A stretch of DNA of 64,000 bases from Pseudomonas quercus. GTDB taxonomy: Bacteria > Pseudomonadota > Gammaproteobacteria > Pseudomonadales > Pseudomonadaceae. The position numbers were made by a program, and so were the translations under genes. Below the pieces are notes generated by a model. That model made no database searches and was not told the DNA's origin. It saw only the letters and a list, made by a program, of their open reading frames with translations. Positions 54,451 to 63,760 of this stretch are shown here, piece after piece. Where the stretch lies: positions 186,001 through 250,000 of the forward strand of contig NZ_JAAVJI010000004.1 in assembly GCF_012033695.1 (NCBI RefSeq), read 5' to 3'. Each line of letters opens with the position of its first letter. The stretch's first letter is position 1.

Positions 54451-55542
54451 ATGCCTGAGCCTGAAGATGCTGCCAGTACTGCTAGCCTGCCACCTGTGCC
54501 CCCGTTACGCATTGGTGTGATTGCCCATATCCAGTTTCCTATTCGCCAACCCTTTGCAGGGGGGCTGGAAGCGTTCACCCACGATATCGTGCTAGGCCTG
54601 CGCGAACGCGGGCACGACGTGACGCTGTTCGCACGTGATGGCAGCGCAGAAGCGCTGAACGTGGTGCCCATTATTGAGTACCAGTGCAAGCCCATCAGCT
54701 TGAGCGAAGGGTACATGGCGGAGCACCACGCCTACCTGGGATTGATGCAGCGCATCGATGCCATGGGTTTCGATGTGATCTTCAACAACGCCTTGCACTA
54801 TGTGCCGGCTACGATGACCAGCCTGCTGCGCACACCCATGCTGACGGTGCTGCATACGCCACCGTTCTTTGAATTGATCAATGCCTATGGCAATGGCCGC
54901 GCGGCTGGCCACTTCTGTACGGTGTCGGCTGCCAATGCGCGGAGCTGGCGACACCTGCTGCCCGACTGCGCCGTTATCCCCAATGGCATTGACCTGGACG
55001 GCTGGGCACCGAGTACGGAGCCTACCGGGGACCACGCACTTTGGTTTGGCCGGCTGGTGCCTGAAAAGGGCGCGCACCTGGCTATCGAGGCCGCGCGGTT
55101 GGCGGGCATGGAAATACACCTGGCTGGCAACATGGCGGACGATGAATACTTCCGCAGCCATATCGAACCCTTGCTGGGCCCGCAGGTGCACCACTTAGGG
55201 CATCTGTCCCGGGACAAGCTCGCCAAGGCCCTGGCCCATGCCAAGGTGGCGCTGGTAACGCCTTGCTGGGATGAGCCGTTCGGCCTGGTGGTGGCGGAGG
55301 CACTGGCCTGTGGTACGCCGGTAGCGGCCTTCGACCGAGGTGCTATCGCAGACCTGGTGACCGAAGACACGGGCGTGGTCGTGCCTGCCAACGACACAGC
55401 AGCCTTGGCCAAGGCGATGATGGTCGCCGCGGGCAAGTCGCGCCAGGCCTGCCGCGAACAGGCCGAACGCAATTGGAGTTACGGCTTGATGCTCAGCCGC
55501 TACGAGCAGTTGTTGACGAAGGTGGCGGCCAGCCATGGGTGA
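54451..55542 (+). CDS. glycosyltransferase family 4 protein
   Basis: The 363-residue protein has a GT-B fold: an N-terminal FAGGLEAFTHDIVLGLRERGHDV acceptor-side domain and a C-terminal sugar-nucleotide site (LWFGRLVPEKGAHLAIEAARLAG). It also has the ExxxxxxxE motif in DEPFGLVVAEALACGTPVAAF. It retains the sugar-donor anomeric configuration. Its stop overlaps the next glycosyltransferase by 8 bases. The two and the convergent GT2 gene probably build an unknown glycan or modify a secondary product. Confidence 0.88.
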   Translation: MPEPEDAASTASLPPVPPLRIGVIAHIQFPIRQPFAGGLEAFTHDIVLGLRERGHDVTLFARDGSAEALNVVPIIEYQCKPISLSEGYMAEHHAYLGLMQRIDAMGFDVIFNNALHYVPATMTSLLRTPMLTVLHTPPFFELINAYGNGRAAGHFCTVSAANARSWRHLLPDCAVIPNGIDLDGWAPSTEPTGDHALWFGRLVPEKGAHLAIEAARLAGMEIHLAGNMADDEYFRSHIEPLLGPQVHHLGHLSRDKLAKALAHAKVALVTPCWDEPFGLVVAEALACGTPVAAFDRGAIADLVTEDTGVVVPANDTAALAKAMMVAAGKSRQACREQAERNWSYGLMLSRYEQLLTKVAASHG

Positions 55543-56587
55543 CGTGCATATCGCCTATTATGTGCATCATCACGGCGCTGGGCATGGGGTGCGGGCAGCA
55601 ACCATTGCGGCTCAAATGGGGTATCCCGTCACCCTGATGGGCAGCCAATTGCCTGCTGGGCCCTTTGCTTCCCACATACAAACGTTGCCCTTGCCGATGG
55701 ACACGGCGGAGGGTGCCGAGGAGGGTGAACTGTCGTGCCTGCACTACGCACCCTTGGGCGTACAGGGATTGCGCGAACGTATGGCCATGATGGCGCAGTG
55801 GTTCAGCACCCATTGGCCCTGCGTGCTGGTGGTAGATGTTTCTGTCGAAGTAGCTGTATTCGCCCGGTTGTGCTCGGTGCCTGTGATCTACTTGCGACAG
55901 CAAGGCCAGCGTGACGATGCGGCCCACCAGTTGGCCTATGAAAGCGCTACCGCGTTGCTTGCGCCTTATCCCGAGGCGATGGAAGATCCGCGACTGCCTG
56001 AGGCATGGCGCGCCAAAACCCATTACAGCGGCTGGCTGTCGCGCTTTGCCGAGCAGAGCCCCGCCGACCCCCAGCCTGGCCGTGTGCTGGTCATCTGTGG
56101 GCGTGGGGGCAATGGGCTGACGCCAGCGTTGCTCAAGGCTGCGGCGCTGGCCTGCCCGGCGTTCGAGTTAAGGGTTGCCGGTGTGGACGTGGCGTTGCTG
56201 GCAGACGGGCCGCCCAACCTGGTACCCCTGGGGCACCTGGAGAACCCTTTGGATGAGTTACGCCACGCAGGCGTGGTGCTGGGCAGTGCCAGTGACAGCC
56301 TGGTGTCTGAGGCGGCCTCCCTGGGGTGCCGGTTTGTGGCAGTGGCGGAGGACCGGCCCTTCGATGAGCAGCTGCATCAGGCTCGGCGTTTGAATGAGCT
56401 GGGGGTGGCCATCGGCCTGGACGCTTGGCCTGCACCTGAACACTGGCTGGCCGTACTGGATCAAGCGTTTGCCCTGGATGGCACCCGGTGGCGCCAGTGG
56501 GCAGACGTTGCCGCCAGTGCACGGGCGGCAGCGATCATTCAGGAACAGGTGCAGGCGTTGGTCAAAAGCCTTGGCGCGCTGTATTGA
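55535..56587 (+). CDS. GT-B fold glycosyltransferase (MurG-like)
   Basis: The 350-residue protein begins IAYYVHHHGAGHGVRAATIAAQ, the glycine-rich N-terminal loop of MurG-type enzymes. It has a second Rossmann domain (VLVICGRGGNGLTPALLKAA) and a C-terminal VLGSASDSLVSEAASLG donor loop. It is translationally coupled to the GT4 gene. Its last 26 bases overlap the end of the convergent GT2 gene. Confidence 0.8.
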   Translation: MGDVHIAYYVHHHGAGHGVRAATIAAQMGYPVTLMGSQLPAGPFASHIQTLPLPMDTAEGAEEGELSCLHYAPLGVQGLRERMAMMAQWFSTHWPCVLVVDVSVEVAVFARLCSVPVIYLRQQGQRDDAAHQLAYESATALLAPYPEAMEDPRLPEAWRAKTHYSGWLSRFAEQSPADPQPGRVLVICGRGGNGLTPALLKAAALACPAFELRVAGVDVALLADGPPNLVPLGHLENPLDELRHAGVVLGSASDSLVSEAASLGCRFVAVAEDRPFDEQLHQARRLNELGVAIGLDAWPAPEHWLAVLDQAFALDGTRWRQWADVAASARAAAIIQEQVQALVKSLGALY

Positions 56588-57455
56588 AGCAGGCCTCCAC
56601 TTCCTCCTGTTCCGGGGTTCTGAGCACGTCGAGCGTTGTGCCTTCCCAATGCACCAGGCCCCGCTCGGCAAAGCTGCGCAGCCAGCCTTCCATGGGCCAC
56701 ACGTTCCACCGCTGGTGAAAGCGCCGGGCATTGCTGATGATGTCGTGGAAGTGGTTCAAGGGCGGGCTGTAGGTGGGGTGATACTGGTGAAACGCCAGGG
56801 CCTCGGCCACGCGCAAGGCGACCTTGCGATCCTGGGCGCGGAAGGCGAAGTCCGTGTCTTCAGCGCCGTAGCCTGTGTAGCCCTCGTCAAACCCGCCGAT
56901 GCGTTCAAATACCGCCCGGGTGCAGGCGAAGTTCAGCGACCAGAACAGCGCATGCTCCATTTCATCCCCCGGCTCACCCCGGTACACACTCAGCGGATGG
57001 GCAACGCTCTGGGCTTGCAGGCTGGCTTCGGTCCAGCCAGGCGCGTTGGCACCTTCAGGCAAGTAGCGCACGGCACCCAGGTGCAGGTCGTGGGGGTAGG
57101 CGGTCAGCGCCGCGTGGTAGTACTCCAGCATGTGTTCGGAGGGAATGCAGTCCACGTCGATAAACACCCAAGGGCCGCTGGCGGGTAGCCCGATTACCGC
57201 ATTTCGTGCCCGGGCCAGCGGTAGGCCGGTGGTATCTTCAAGGCTCAGCTCATGGATAGGGAAGCGGTCGCTGTGCAGGCCCGCTACCGGCTCGTTCATG
57301 TGAATCACCCACACGCTCTGTGGCAGCAGGGTCGAATGCTCCAGCCCGGTCAACAGGTTATCCAGGTGGGCCCGGCGGCCGTGAACCAGAGTGATCACAT
57401 GAACCCCGGGCGCCGGGGCTATGGCGGCCGTAGTGTTCAAGGTAGGGGCTGTCAT
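56562..57455 (-). CDS. glycosyltransferase family 2 protein
   Basis: The ATG at 57455 has GGAG eight bases upstream, better than a longer frame start; the product is 297 residues. It is a GT-A fold with VHVITLVHGRRAHLDNLLTGLE, the metal-binding DVD in VFIDVDCIPSE, and a C-terminal GGFDEGYTGYGAEDTDFAFR typical of galactosyltransferase-like enzymes. It is convergent with the two GT-B genes and probably works with them. Confidence 0.87.
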   Translation of the reverse strand: MTAPTLNTTAAIAPAPGVHVITLVHGRRAHLDNLLTGLEHSTLLPQSVWVIHMNEPVAGLHSDRFPIHELSLEDTTGLPLARARNAVIGLPASGPWVFIDVDCIPSEHMLEYYHAALTAYPHDLHLGAVRYLPEGANAPGWTEASLQAQSVAHPLSVYRGEPGDEMEHALFWSLNFACTRAVFERIGGFDEGYTGYGAEDTDFAFRAQDRKVALRVAEALAFHQYHPTYSPPLNHFHDIISNARRFHQRWNVWPMEGWLRSFAERGLVHWEGTTLDVLRTPEQEEVEACFNTARQGF

Positions 57456-57643
57456 GGCGTAGGCTCCGGAAACAGAAAACCAAGCGGTGGTTGGCGGTGC
57501 GAGGGCGTTGCACGTACCATCCTGCAGGGGAAGCATCTCCCGGCGCATGTACGGCGTTTGCACGCTTGAAGCAATCGACCCAGCCGTGCCGCCAAGGTTT
57601 CTTTCCGCTGACCAAAGTGCCCGACCTCAAATCAGGAGCAAGC

Positions 57644-58534
57644 ATGTCACCCAAGGATTTATTACTGGCACTCGTGGTCATTGTGGCCTGGGGCCTGAAC
57701 TTTGTTGTCATCAAAGTTGGGCTCGACGGCCTGCCGCCCATGTTGCTAGGCGCCCTTCGTTTTGCCTTGGTCGCCTTCCCGGCGGTGTTGTTCATCAAGC
57801 GCCCGAACCTGCCCTGGCGCTGGCTGATCGCATACGGGGCCACCATTTCCCTGGGCCAGTTCGCCTTTCTGTTCGAAGCCATGGGCAACGGCATGCCGCC
57901 GGGGCTGGCGTCGTTGGTACTGCAAAGCCAGGCCTTCTTTACCATGATTTTTGCCGCGGTGTTCCTCAAGGAGCGGCTGCGGCCGGCCAGCGTACTGGGG
58001 CTGCTGGTAGCAGCAGGGGGCCTGGCACTGATCGGGTTCGAGGGGGCACACCCTACGCCGCTGCTGGCCGTGCTGCTGACCCTGTGCGCATCGTCCATGT
58101 GGGCCATGGGCAATATCATCACCCGACGTTTCGGTAACGTGAACCTGGTGGGCCTGGTGGTGTGGGGCGCACTGATCCCGCCATTACCCTTCCTGGCCTT
58201 GTCCTGGTGGCTGGAGGGGCAACAGACAATAGTCACGTCCTTATTGAATATTCACCTTAGCTCCATCCTGAGCCTGGCCTACCTGGCGTTCATTGCCACC
58301 ATGCTGGGTTACGGGCTGTGGAGTACCTTACTGTCGCGCTACCCCACGGGCAAGGTGGCGCCGTTTTCTCTGTTGGTGCCGGTGATCGGGTTGAGTTCGT
58401 CGGCCGTGCTGCTAGGTGAACGCCTGGGCACGTTGCAATGGGTGGGCGGGGCGTTGGTCATGGTGGGGTTGTTGGTCAACGTGTTCGGCCCTCGGCTATG
58501 GGCTCTGCGCAATGGGCGCCCTGCCCAGGCGTAA
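57644..58534 (+). CDS. EamA/DMT-family exporter
   Basis: The ATG at 57644 with AGGAG upstream gives 296 residues and ten membrane segments in two EamA repeats (LVVIVAWGLNFVVIKVGLDG in the first, LCASSMWAMGNIITRRFG in the second). It is similar to YdcZ/EamA-type amino-acid or metabolite exporters. The frame is open further upstream but that part is not coding-like. It ends 63 bases before aroA. Confidence 0.9.
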   Translation: MSPKDLLLALVVIVAWGLNFVVIKVGLDGLPPMLLGALRFALVAFPAVLFIKRPNLPWRWLIAYGATISLGQFAFLFEAMGNGMPPGLASLVLQSQAFFTMIFAAVFLKERLRPASVLGLLVAAGGLALIGFEGAHPTPLLAVLLTLCASSMWAMGNIITRRFGNVNLVGLVVWGALIPPLPFLALSWWLEGQQTIVTSLLNIHLSSILSLAYLAFIATMLGYGLWSTLLSRYPTGKVAPFSLLVPVIGLSSSAVLLGERLGTLQWVGGALVMVGLLVNVFGPRLWALRNGRPAQA

Positions 58535-58597
58535 TGCCTAGAGCAGGCGCTTTATGGCATCATCGGCGCTTTTCCCCGTTGCCCTCTGGAGAAGCCC

Positions 58598-59854
58598 ATG
58601 AGCCTGCCCACTGTCACTGTCGTCCCGCCTGGCATTCCCTTGCAAGGGCGGGTGGCACCTCCAGGGTCCAAGTCCATCACTAACCGGGCATTGCTGCTGG
58701 CTGCCTTGGCCAAGGGCACCAGCCGCCTGAGTGGTGCCTTGAAAAGTGATGACACCCGGCACATGTCCGAAGCGCTGCGGCAGATGGGGGTGACTATTGA
58801 AGAGCCTGACGCGACCACTTTCGTAGTCACCGGCAGTGGCAAGCTTCAACCGCCTACGGGGCCTTTGTTCCTGGGGAATGCCGGCACGGCCGTGCGGTTC
58901 CTGACGGCTGCCGTGGCCACCGTGCAGGGTGAGGTGGTGCTCGACGGGGACGCCTACATGCAAAAGCGCCCCATAGGCCCGCTGCTTGAAGCCCTGCGCG
59001 CCGCAGGTGTGGAGGCCACCAGCCCCACAGGCTGCCCACCGGTCACCGTGCATGGCCAGGGTGCGCTGCGCGTGGGTCGGCTCGAAATCGACGGTGGGCT
59101 GTCCAGCCAGTATGTCTCGGCGTTGCTGATGCTGGCGGCGCTGGGAGAGGCGGGCGTTGAAGTGGCGCTGACCGGGAAGGACATCGGCGCCCGCGGGTAT
59201 GTAGACCTCACCCTGGCTTGCATGAAGGCCTTCGGTGCGCAGGTGCAGGTGCTGGATGACAGTACCTGGCGCGTTGCTGCTACCGGTTATACCGCTACAG
59301 ACTACCTGATCGAGCCTGATGCCTCCGCCGCCACTTACCTGTGGGCCGCCGAAGCGCTGACCGAGGGGCGTATCGACCTGGGCGTGGCCAACGACGCCTT
59401 TACCCAGCCAGATGCCGAAGCCCAGGCACACATTGCCCGCTTCCCCCATATGGACGCGGTGATCGATGGCTCGCAGATGCAGGATGCCATTCCTACCCTT
59501 GCCGTGCTGGCGGCGTTCAACACGACACCCGTGCGGTTTACCCAGTTGGCCAACTTGCGTGTGAAGGAGTGCGACCGGGTGCAGGCGCTGTACGATGGCC
59601 TGAACGCCATTCGCCCTGGCTTGGCGACAGTGGAAGGTGACGACCTGCTTGTAGCGGCTGACCCCTCTCTGGCCGGTACGGCGACGGATGCGGTGATCGA
59701 CACCCATTCCGATCACCGTATGGCCATGTGCTTTGCCCTGGCCGGGTTGAAAGTGGCCGGCATCCGCATTCAGGACCCTGCCTGCGTAGGAAAGACCTAC
59801 CCGGCCTATTGGGACGCCCTGCGTGGGTTGGGGGTTGAGCTGGTGTTTGCCTGA
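58598..59854 (+). CDS. aroA: 3-phosphoshikimate 1-carboxyvinyltransferase (EPSP synthase)
   Basis: The 418-residue protein catalyses the sixth step of the shikimate pathway. Active-site segments are intact: PGSKSITNR with Lys25, FLGNAGTAVRFL (93-102), DGGLSSQYVSALLM, LRVKECDRVQAL and DTHSDHRMAMCFALAG. Residue numbering coincides with E. coli AroA, where Pro101 stands at the place of Phe101 here; changes at this position alter glyphosate sensitivity. It is a stand-alone enzyme, whereas pseudomonads usually carry aroA fused to tyrA elsewhere, so it may be a second copy. GGAG precedes the ATG. Confidence 0.93.
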   Translation: MSLPTVTVVPPGIPLQGRVAPPGSKSITNRALLLAALAKGTSRLSGALKSDDTRHMSEALRQMGVTIEEPDATTFVVTGSGKLQPPTGPLFLGNAGTAVRFLTAAVATVQGEVVLDGDAYMQKRPIGPLLEALRAAGVEATSPTGCPPVTVHGQGALRVGRLEIDGGLSSQYVSALLMLAALGEAGVEVALTGKDIGARGYVDLTLACMKAFGAQVQVLDDSTWRVAATGYTATDYLIEPDASAATYLWAAEALTEGRIDLGVANDAFTQPDAEAQAHIARFPHMDAVIDGSQMQDAIPTLAVLAAFNTTPVRFTQLANLRVKECDRVQALYDGLNAIRPGLATVEGDDLLVAADPSLAGTATDAVIDTHSDHRMAMCFALAGLKVAGIRIQDPACVGKTYPAYWDALRGLGVELVFA

Positions 59855-60490
59855 GCACACCCCTGTGGGGGCAGGAGCATCCTGCGAACTGGGGCACATA
59901 CCCAGTGTGCGCCACGTTCCCGGTCTACGCCGTTGGCTGAGACCGGTCCAACAGAGTGCGAGGGTTGAGTTGATGTTTGCCTGAGCACACCCCCCCTGTG
60001 GGAGCAGGAGCATTCTGCGAACTGGGGTACATACCTAGCGTGCGCCACGTTCCCGGTCTACGCCGTTGGCTGCGACCGGTCCAACAGGGTGCGAGGGTTG
60101 AGTTGATGTTTGCCTGAGCACACCCCCCTGTGGGAGCAGGAGCATTCTGCGAACTGGGGTACATACCTAGCGTGCGCCACGTTCCCGGTCTACGCCGTTG
60201 GCTGCGACCGGTCCAACAGAGTGCGAGGGTTGAGTTGATGTTTGCCTGAGCACACCCCCCTGTGGGGGCAGGAGCATCCTGCGAACTGGGGCACATACCC
60301 AGTGTGCGCCACGTTCCCGGTCTACGCCGTTGGCTGCGACCGGTCCAACAGGGTGCGAGGGTTGAGTTGATGTTTGCCTGAGCACACACCCCTGTGGGGG
60401 CAGGAGCATCCTGCGAACCTGGGCACATACCTAGCGTGCGCCACGTTCCCGGTCTACGCCGTTGGCTACGACCGGTCCAACAAGGGTATG
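59852..60490. repeat. tandem array of five ~131-bp units that include the aroA 3' end
   Basis: Units begin at TGAGCACAC at 59852, 59982, 60115, 60247 and 60379 (periods 130, 133, 132, 132). Each holds CCCC-TGT-GGGG-type and GCAGGA-GCA-TCCTGC hairpins and a larger stem CCGGTC...GACCGG with an inner GCC-GTT-GGC. It ends in GGGTTGAGTTGATGTTTGCC, a near copy of the last codons of aroA. Substitutions between units keep pairing (TCCTGC/TTCTGC). There are no genes inside. Confidence 0.92.
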
Positions 60491-60502
60491 GCGTAGCCCT
60501 GG

Positions 60503-62740
60503 TCAGGCTCTGACCTGAGGGGTGCCAAGCAGGTCTTCAATTCTTACAGGCAGGTCCCTCACCCGAACGCCAGTGGCATGGTAGACAGCATCAGTGATGG
60601 CCGCCGCCACGCCTGCCAGGCCTATTTCCCCGATACCACGCGCGCCAAGTGGGTTGAGGGCATAATCAGGGTAGTCCAGGAAGGTGATGTCCACCTCAGG
60701 GGCATCGGCATGGGTTGTCACAATGTAATCGGCCAAGTTCGCGTTCACCGGGGCGCCATTACGGTGGTCATACTCGGTGGCCTCTAAGAGTGCCATGCCC
60801 ACGCCCATCATCAGCGCGCCTTCGATTTGGTTACGGCCGGTGCGGGTATTGAGAATGGTCCCGGCGTCTATCACTGTCACGATCCGGTTCACCTTCAACC
60901 GAGCGATTTCCGGTTGCCATACCACCTCCACAAAGTGCGCGCCATAGGAATGCAGAGACACTTTCTTGGCTGCTTCTTCGCTACCCTTGCCCTCGCCATC
61001 GCCGCTCACATGGTCCATACCTGCCGCTTTCAGCACCGTAGGCAAGGCCACAGCTTCACCTGAACCGCCTTTGACAGAAACCTTCATGTCGGCAAATACC
61101 ACGTCTTCCTTGGCCTTGCCTTCAAAGGCAGGATGGCCGCGCAATGCCGCCTCAATGGCTTCATCCATGGCTTCACGGGTGGCCTGTTGAATGGCAGGCA
61201 CCAGCGAGCCCGTGGCCATGGAACCGCCAGACATCGGCCCAGGTGGCAGGCGGGTGTCGCCGATCATGACATCGATGTACTTGAGGTCCAGGCCGATAAG
61301 GTCAGCGACCATCTGCGCAATCACCGTGTAGGTGCCTGTGCCAATATCCTGGGTGCCACAGAACACTTTGGCGCGCCCATCAGTGCCCAGTTGTACGGTG
61401 GCCTTGGCGGGGAGCGCCTTGGCCATCCATGAGCAGGCGGCCATGCCCCAGCCAATCACCTCGCCAGCACCGTTGCGCATGCTGCCCGGCTGAGGATCAC
61501 GGGATTTCCAGCCAAAACGATCTGCACCTGTGGTCAGGCACTCCACCAAGTGGCGGGACGAGAAGGGCTGGCCCGTGCTTTCATCGTGATCGGGCTGGTT
61601 GGCCAGGCGCAATTGCACAGGGTCCATCTTCAAAGCGATGGCCAGCTCGTTCATGGCCGATTCCAAGGCATACAGGCCAGGCACGGCGCCAGGGCCACGC
61701 ATGGAGGTCGGCGGCGCTACGTCTCGCTTGGCCACAGACCACGCCGCTTTGAGGTTGGGCGTGCTGTACAGGAAGCCAGTGGCTTCACCACAGTTTTCCT
61801 TGTAGCTGTCCAGCCGCGCATTGTGGAACAGGTAGTCATGGCGCAGGCAGTTCAGCTTGCCATCAGCGGTGGCGCCCAGGCGGAGCCGTTGCTGAGTGTT
61901 GGCACGGTGGCCCACGGTCTGGAACATCATGCGCCGGTCCACCACCAGCTTTACCGGCTTGCCCAGCTCACGCGCAGCCGCTGCGGCCAACAAGGAGTGT
62001 GTCCAAGGCCAGAGCTTGCCGCCAAAGCCCGAACCCAGGTATTCAGTGATCACTCGTACTTGCTGCGGGCCCACGCCCAGCATCTGCGCCATCACTAACT
62101 GGTGGTTCATGATGGCTTGGGACGTTTCGTACAGGGTGAAGCCTTGGCCGTCCCACACGGCCACGCTGGCGTGCAATTCGATAGGGTTGTGGGTCTGGGG
62201 TGGGGTGGTATAGGTGTAGTCCACCTTTACAGGGGCAGCAGCGAAGGCGGCGTCCACATCGCCGCGCTCGGTGTCCACTTTTTCAGGCGCTTCCGGGCTG
62301 AGCCGGGTGCTCACATCCACCGGCTCTGCCGCATACGTGGCCTTCACCGCCGCCGCGCCTGCTAGCGCTTGCTCATAGGTACGGGCAACCACCAAGGCAA
62401 TGTATTGGCCGTAATAGGTGATTTTGTCGTCCGAGAGTGGCGGGCGGGCTTCGTCATTCTTGCCTTTGTTGGGCTGACGGCGGAACAGCTTGCCGGCCAG
62501 GTTGCCCTGGTGGTACACGGCCAGCACCCCTGGCGAAGCTTCAGCGGCCTGGGTACTCAACCCGGTTAACCGGCCTTTGGCAATGCTGGCCGTCACAGGC
62601 ACGGCGTACACCAGCCCAGGAAAGTGGTGGTCGGAGGTGTATTTTGCTACGCCGCTGACCTTCTTCGGGCCATCGATGCGTGGCAGGCCCTGGCCGATGA
62701 AACGGTCGGATGTCGGTGCCATGGAAGTGCCCTCGCTCAT
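60503..62740 (-). CDS. paoC: aldehyde oxidoreductase molybdenum-binding subunit PaoC
   Basis: The 745-residue protein is the large subunit of a xanthine-oxidase-family enzyme. It has the MoCo-binding segments (SGFGGKLWPW, MRGPGAVPG) and the active-site Glu in ARGIGEIGLAGVAAA near the C-terminus. PaoABC oxidises aromatic and other aldehydes in the periplasm. It starts at 62740 in a 4-base overlap with the FAD subunit gene. An internal ATG six codons in is an alternative start. The PaoD-type maturation factor gene is not seen downstream, where the repeat array begins. Confidence 0.93.
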   Translation of the reverse strand: MSEGTSMAPTSDRFIGQGLPRIDGPKKVSGVAKYTSDHHFPGLVYAVPVTASIAKGRLTGLSTQAAEASPGVLAVYHQGNLAGKLFRRQPNKGKNDEARPPLSDDKITYYGQYIALVVARTYEQALAGAAAVKATYAAEPVDVSTRLSPEAPEKVDTERGDVDAAFAAAPVKVDYTYTTPPQTHNPIELHASVAVWDGQGFTLYETSQAIMNHQLVMAQMLGVGPQQVRVITEYLGSGFGGKLWPWTHSLLAAAAARELGKPVKLVVDRRMMFQTVGHRANTQQRLRLGATADGKLNCLRHDYLFHNARLDSYKENCGEATGFLYSTPNLKAAWSVAKRDVAPPTSMRGPGAVPGLYALESAMNELAIALKMDPVQLRLANQPDHDESTGQPFSSRHLVECLTTGADRFGWKSRDPQPGSMRNGAGEVIGWGMAACSWMAKALPAKATVQLGTDGRAKVFCGTQDIGTGTYTVIAQMVADLIGLDLKYIDVMIGDTRLPPGPMSGGSMATGSLVPAIQQATREAMDEAIEAALRGHPAFEGKAKEDVVFADMKVSVKGGSGEAVALPTVLKAAGMDHVSGDGEGKGSEEAAKKVSLHSYGAHFVEVVWQPEIARLKVNRIVTVIDAGTILNTRTGRNQIEGALMMGVGMALLEATEYDHRNGAPVNANLADYIVTTHADAPEVDITFLDYPDYALNPLGARGIGEIGLAGVAAAITDAVYHATGVRVRDLPVRIEDLLGTPQVRA

Positions 62741-63750
62741 GCGGTTTGCGCCGTCAGCGCTACGGTGGTTAAGCAGTGCGCCACGCAGCGTTTGGCCAGT
62801 TCGACCTTGAAGCCGTTTTCACTTTGAGGCTTGGCATCGCGCACAGCGGCCTCGGCAGCCAATTGCCAACTGGCGGCTGTTGCAGGGCGACCGAGCAGCA
62901 CCTGCTCCGCTTCTGTAGCGCGCCAGGGCTTGGTGCCAACACCGCCCAGGCTGATACGCACGTCGGCCACGCGCCCATCCTCGATCTTCAGCACAATGGC
63001 CGCAGAGGCCAGGGCAAACTCGTAAGAGGCCCGGTCCCGTAGCTTCAGGTAAGCCGAATGCGCGTTTTTGACCGGCGCGGGAAGGGTAACGGCGGTAATC
63101 AGGTCACCAGGGTTCAAAACGGTTTCCACGTGGGGCGTATTGCCGGGCAGCAAGAAGAAATCGCTGATGGGCACTGTGCGCTCACCCGTGCTGCCCTGAA
63201 TGTGGATCTGCGCCTGTAGCGTAGTGAGCGCCACGTTCATATCCGAGGGGTTACTGGCGATGCAATGTTCACTGGTACCGAACACGGCGAGGTTGCGATT
63301 GGTACCTTCGATGGCCGCACAGCCGCTGCCGGGCTCACGCTTGTTGCAGGCGCTGAGGTTGTCGCGGAAGTACATGCAGCGCGTACGCTGCAGCAGGTTG
63401 CCGCCGGTGGTCGCCATGTTGCGCAACTGGGCCGAGGCGCCGGACAGTAAAGCCTGGGACAGCACCGGGTACTCGCTGGTGACCCGTGGGTGCCAGGCCA
63501 GGTCGCTGTTGCGTACCAGTGCGCCGATGCGCAAGCCACCTTCTGCTGTGTCGGTGACATCCATCAGTGGCAGGCGGTTGATGTCCACCACTTGGCTGGG
63601 ATGCTCCACACCCAGCTTCATCAAGTCGGTCAGGGTAGTGCCCCCGGCAATAAAGCGCACTTGAGCGCCCTGCTGAGCGGTAGGTGAGGCCGCAGCCAGG
63701 CGAACAGCCTGTTCCGCGCTGCCGGCGCGGGTAAAGGTAAAATTCTGCAT
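62737..63750 (-). CDS. paoB: aldehyde oxidoreductase FAD-binding subunit PaoB
   Basis: The ATG at 63750 begins MQNFTFTRAGSAEQAV and gives 337 residues; the frame is open upstream into paoA, but that part is not this protein. FAD-binding motifs are FIAGGTTLTDLMKLG and ATTGGNLLQRTRC. The Cys cluster RCMYFRDNLSACNKR...GCAA carries the extra 4Fe-4S centre known in E. coli PaoB. It passes electrons from molybdenum via FeS to FAD. It ends overlapping paoC. Confidence 0.93.
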   Translation of the reverse strand: MQNFTFTRAGSAEQAVRLAAASPTAQQGAQVRFIAGGTTLTDLMKLGVEHPSQVVDINRLPLMDVTDTAEGGLRIGALVRNSDLAWHPRVTSEYPVLSQALLSGASAQLRNMATTGGNLLQRTRCMYFRDNLSACNKREPGSGCAAIEGTNRNLAVFGTSEHCIASNPSDMNVALTTLQAQIHIQGSTGERTVPISDFFLLPGNTPHVETVLNPGDLITAVTLPAPVKNAHSAYLKLRDRASYEFALASAAIVLKIEDGRVADVRISLGGVGTKPWRATEAEQVLLGRPATAASWQLAAEAAVRDAKPQSENGFKVELAKRCVAHCLTTVALTAQTA

Positions 63751-63760
63751 GGTGTCGGCC

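Noticed and set aside
59852-60490. CRISPR array or coding repeat (leftward open frames with repeated QANINSTLAPCWTG peptides)
   Set aside because: Whole units repeat without spacers; the peptides are by-products of a ~132-bp period divisible by three.
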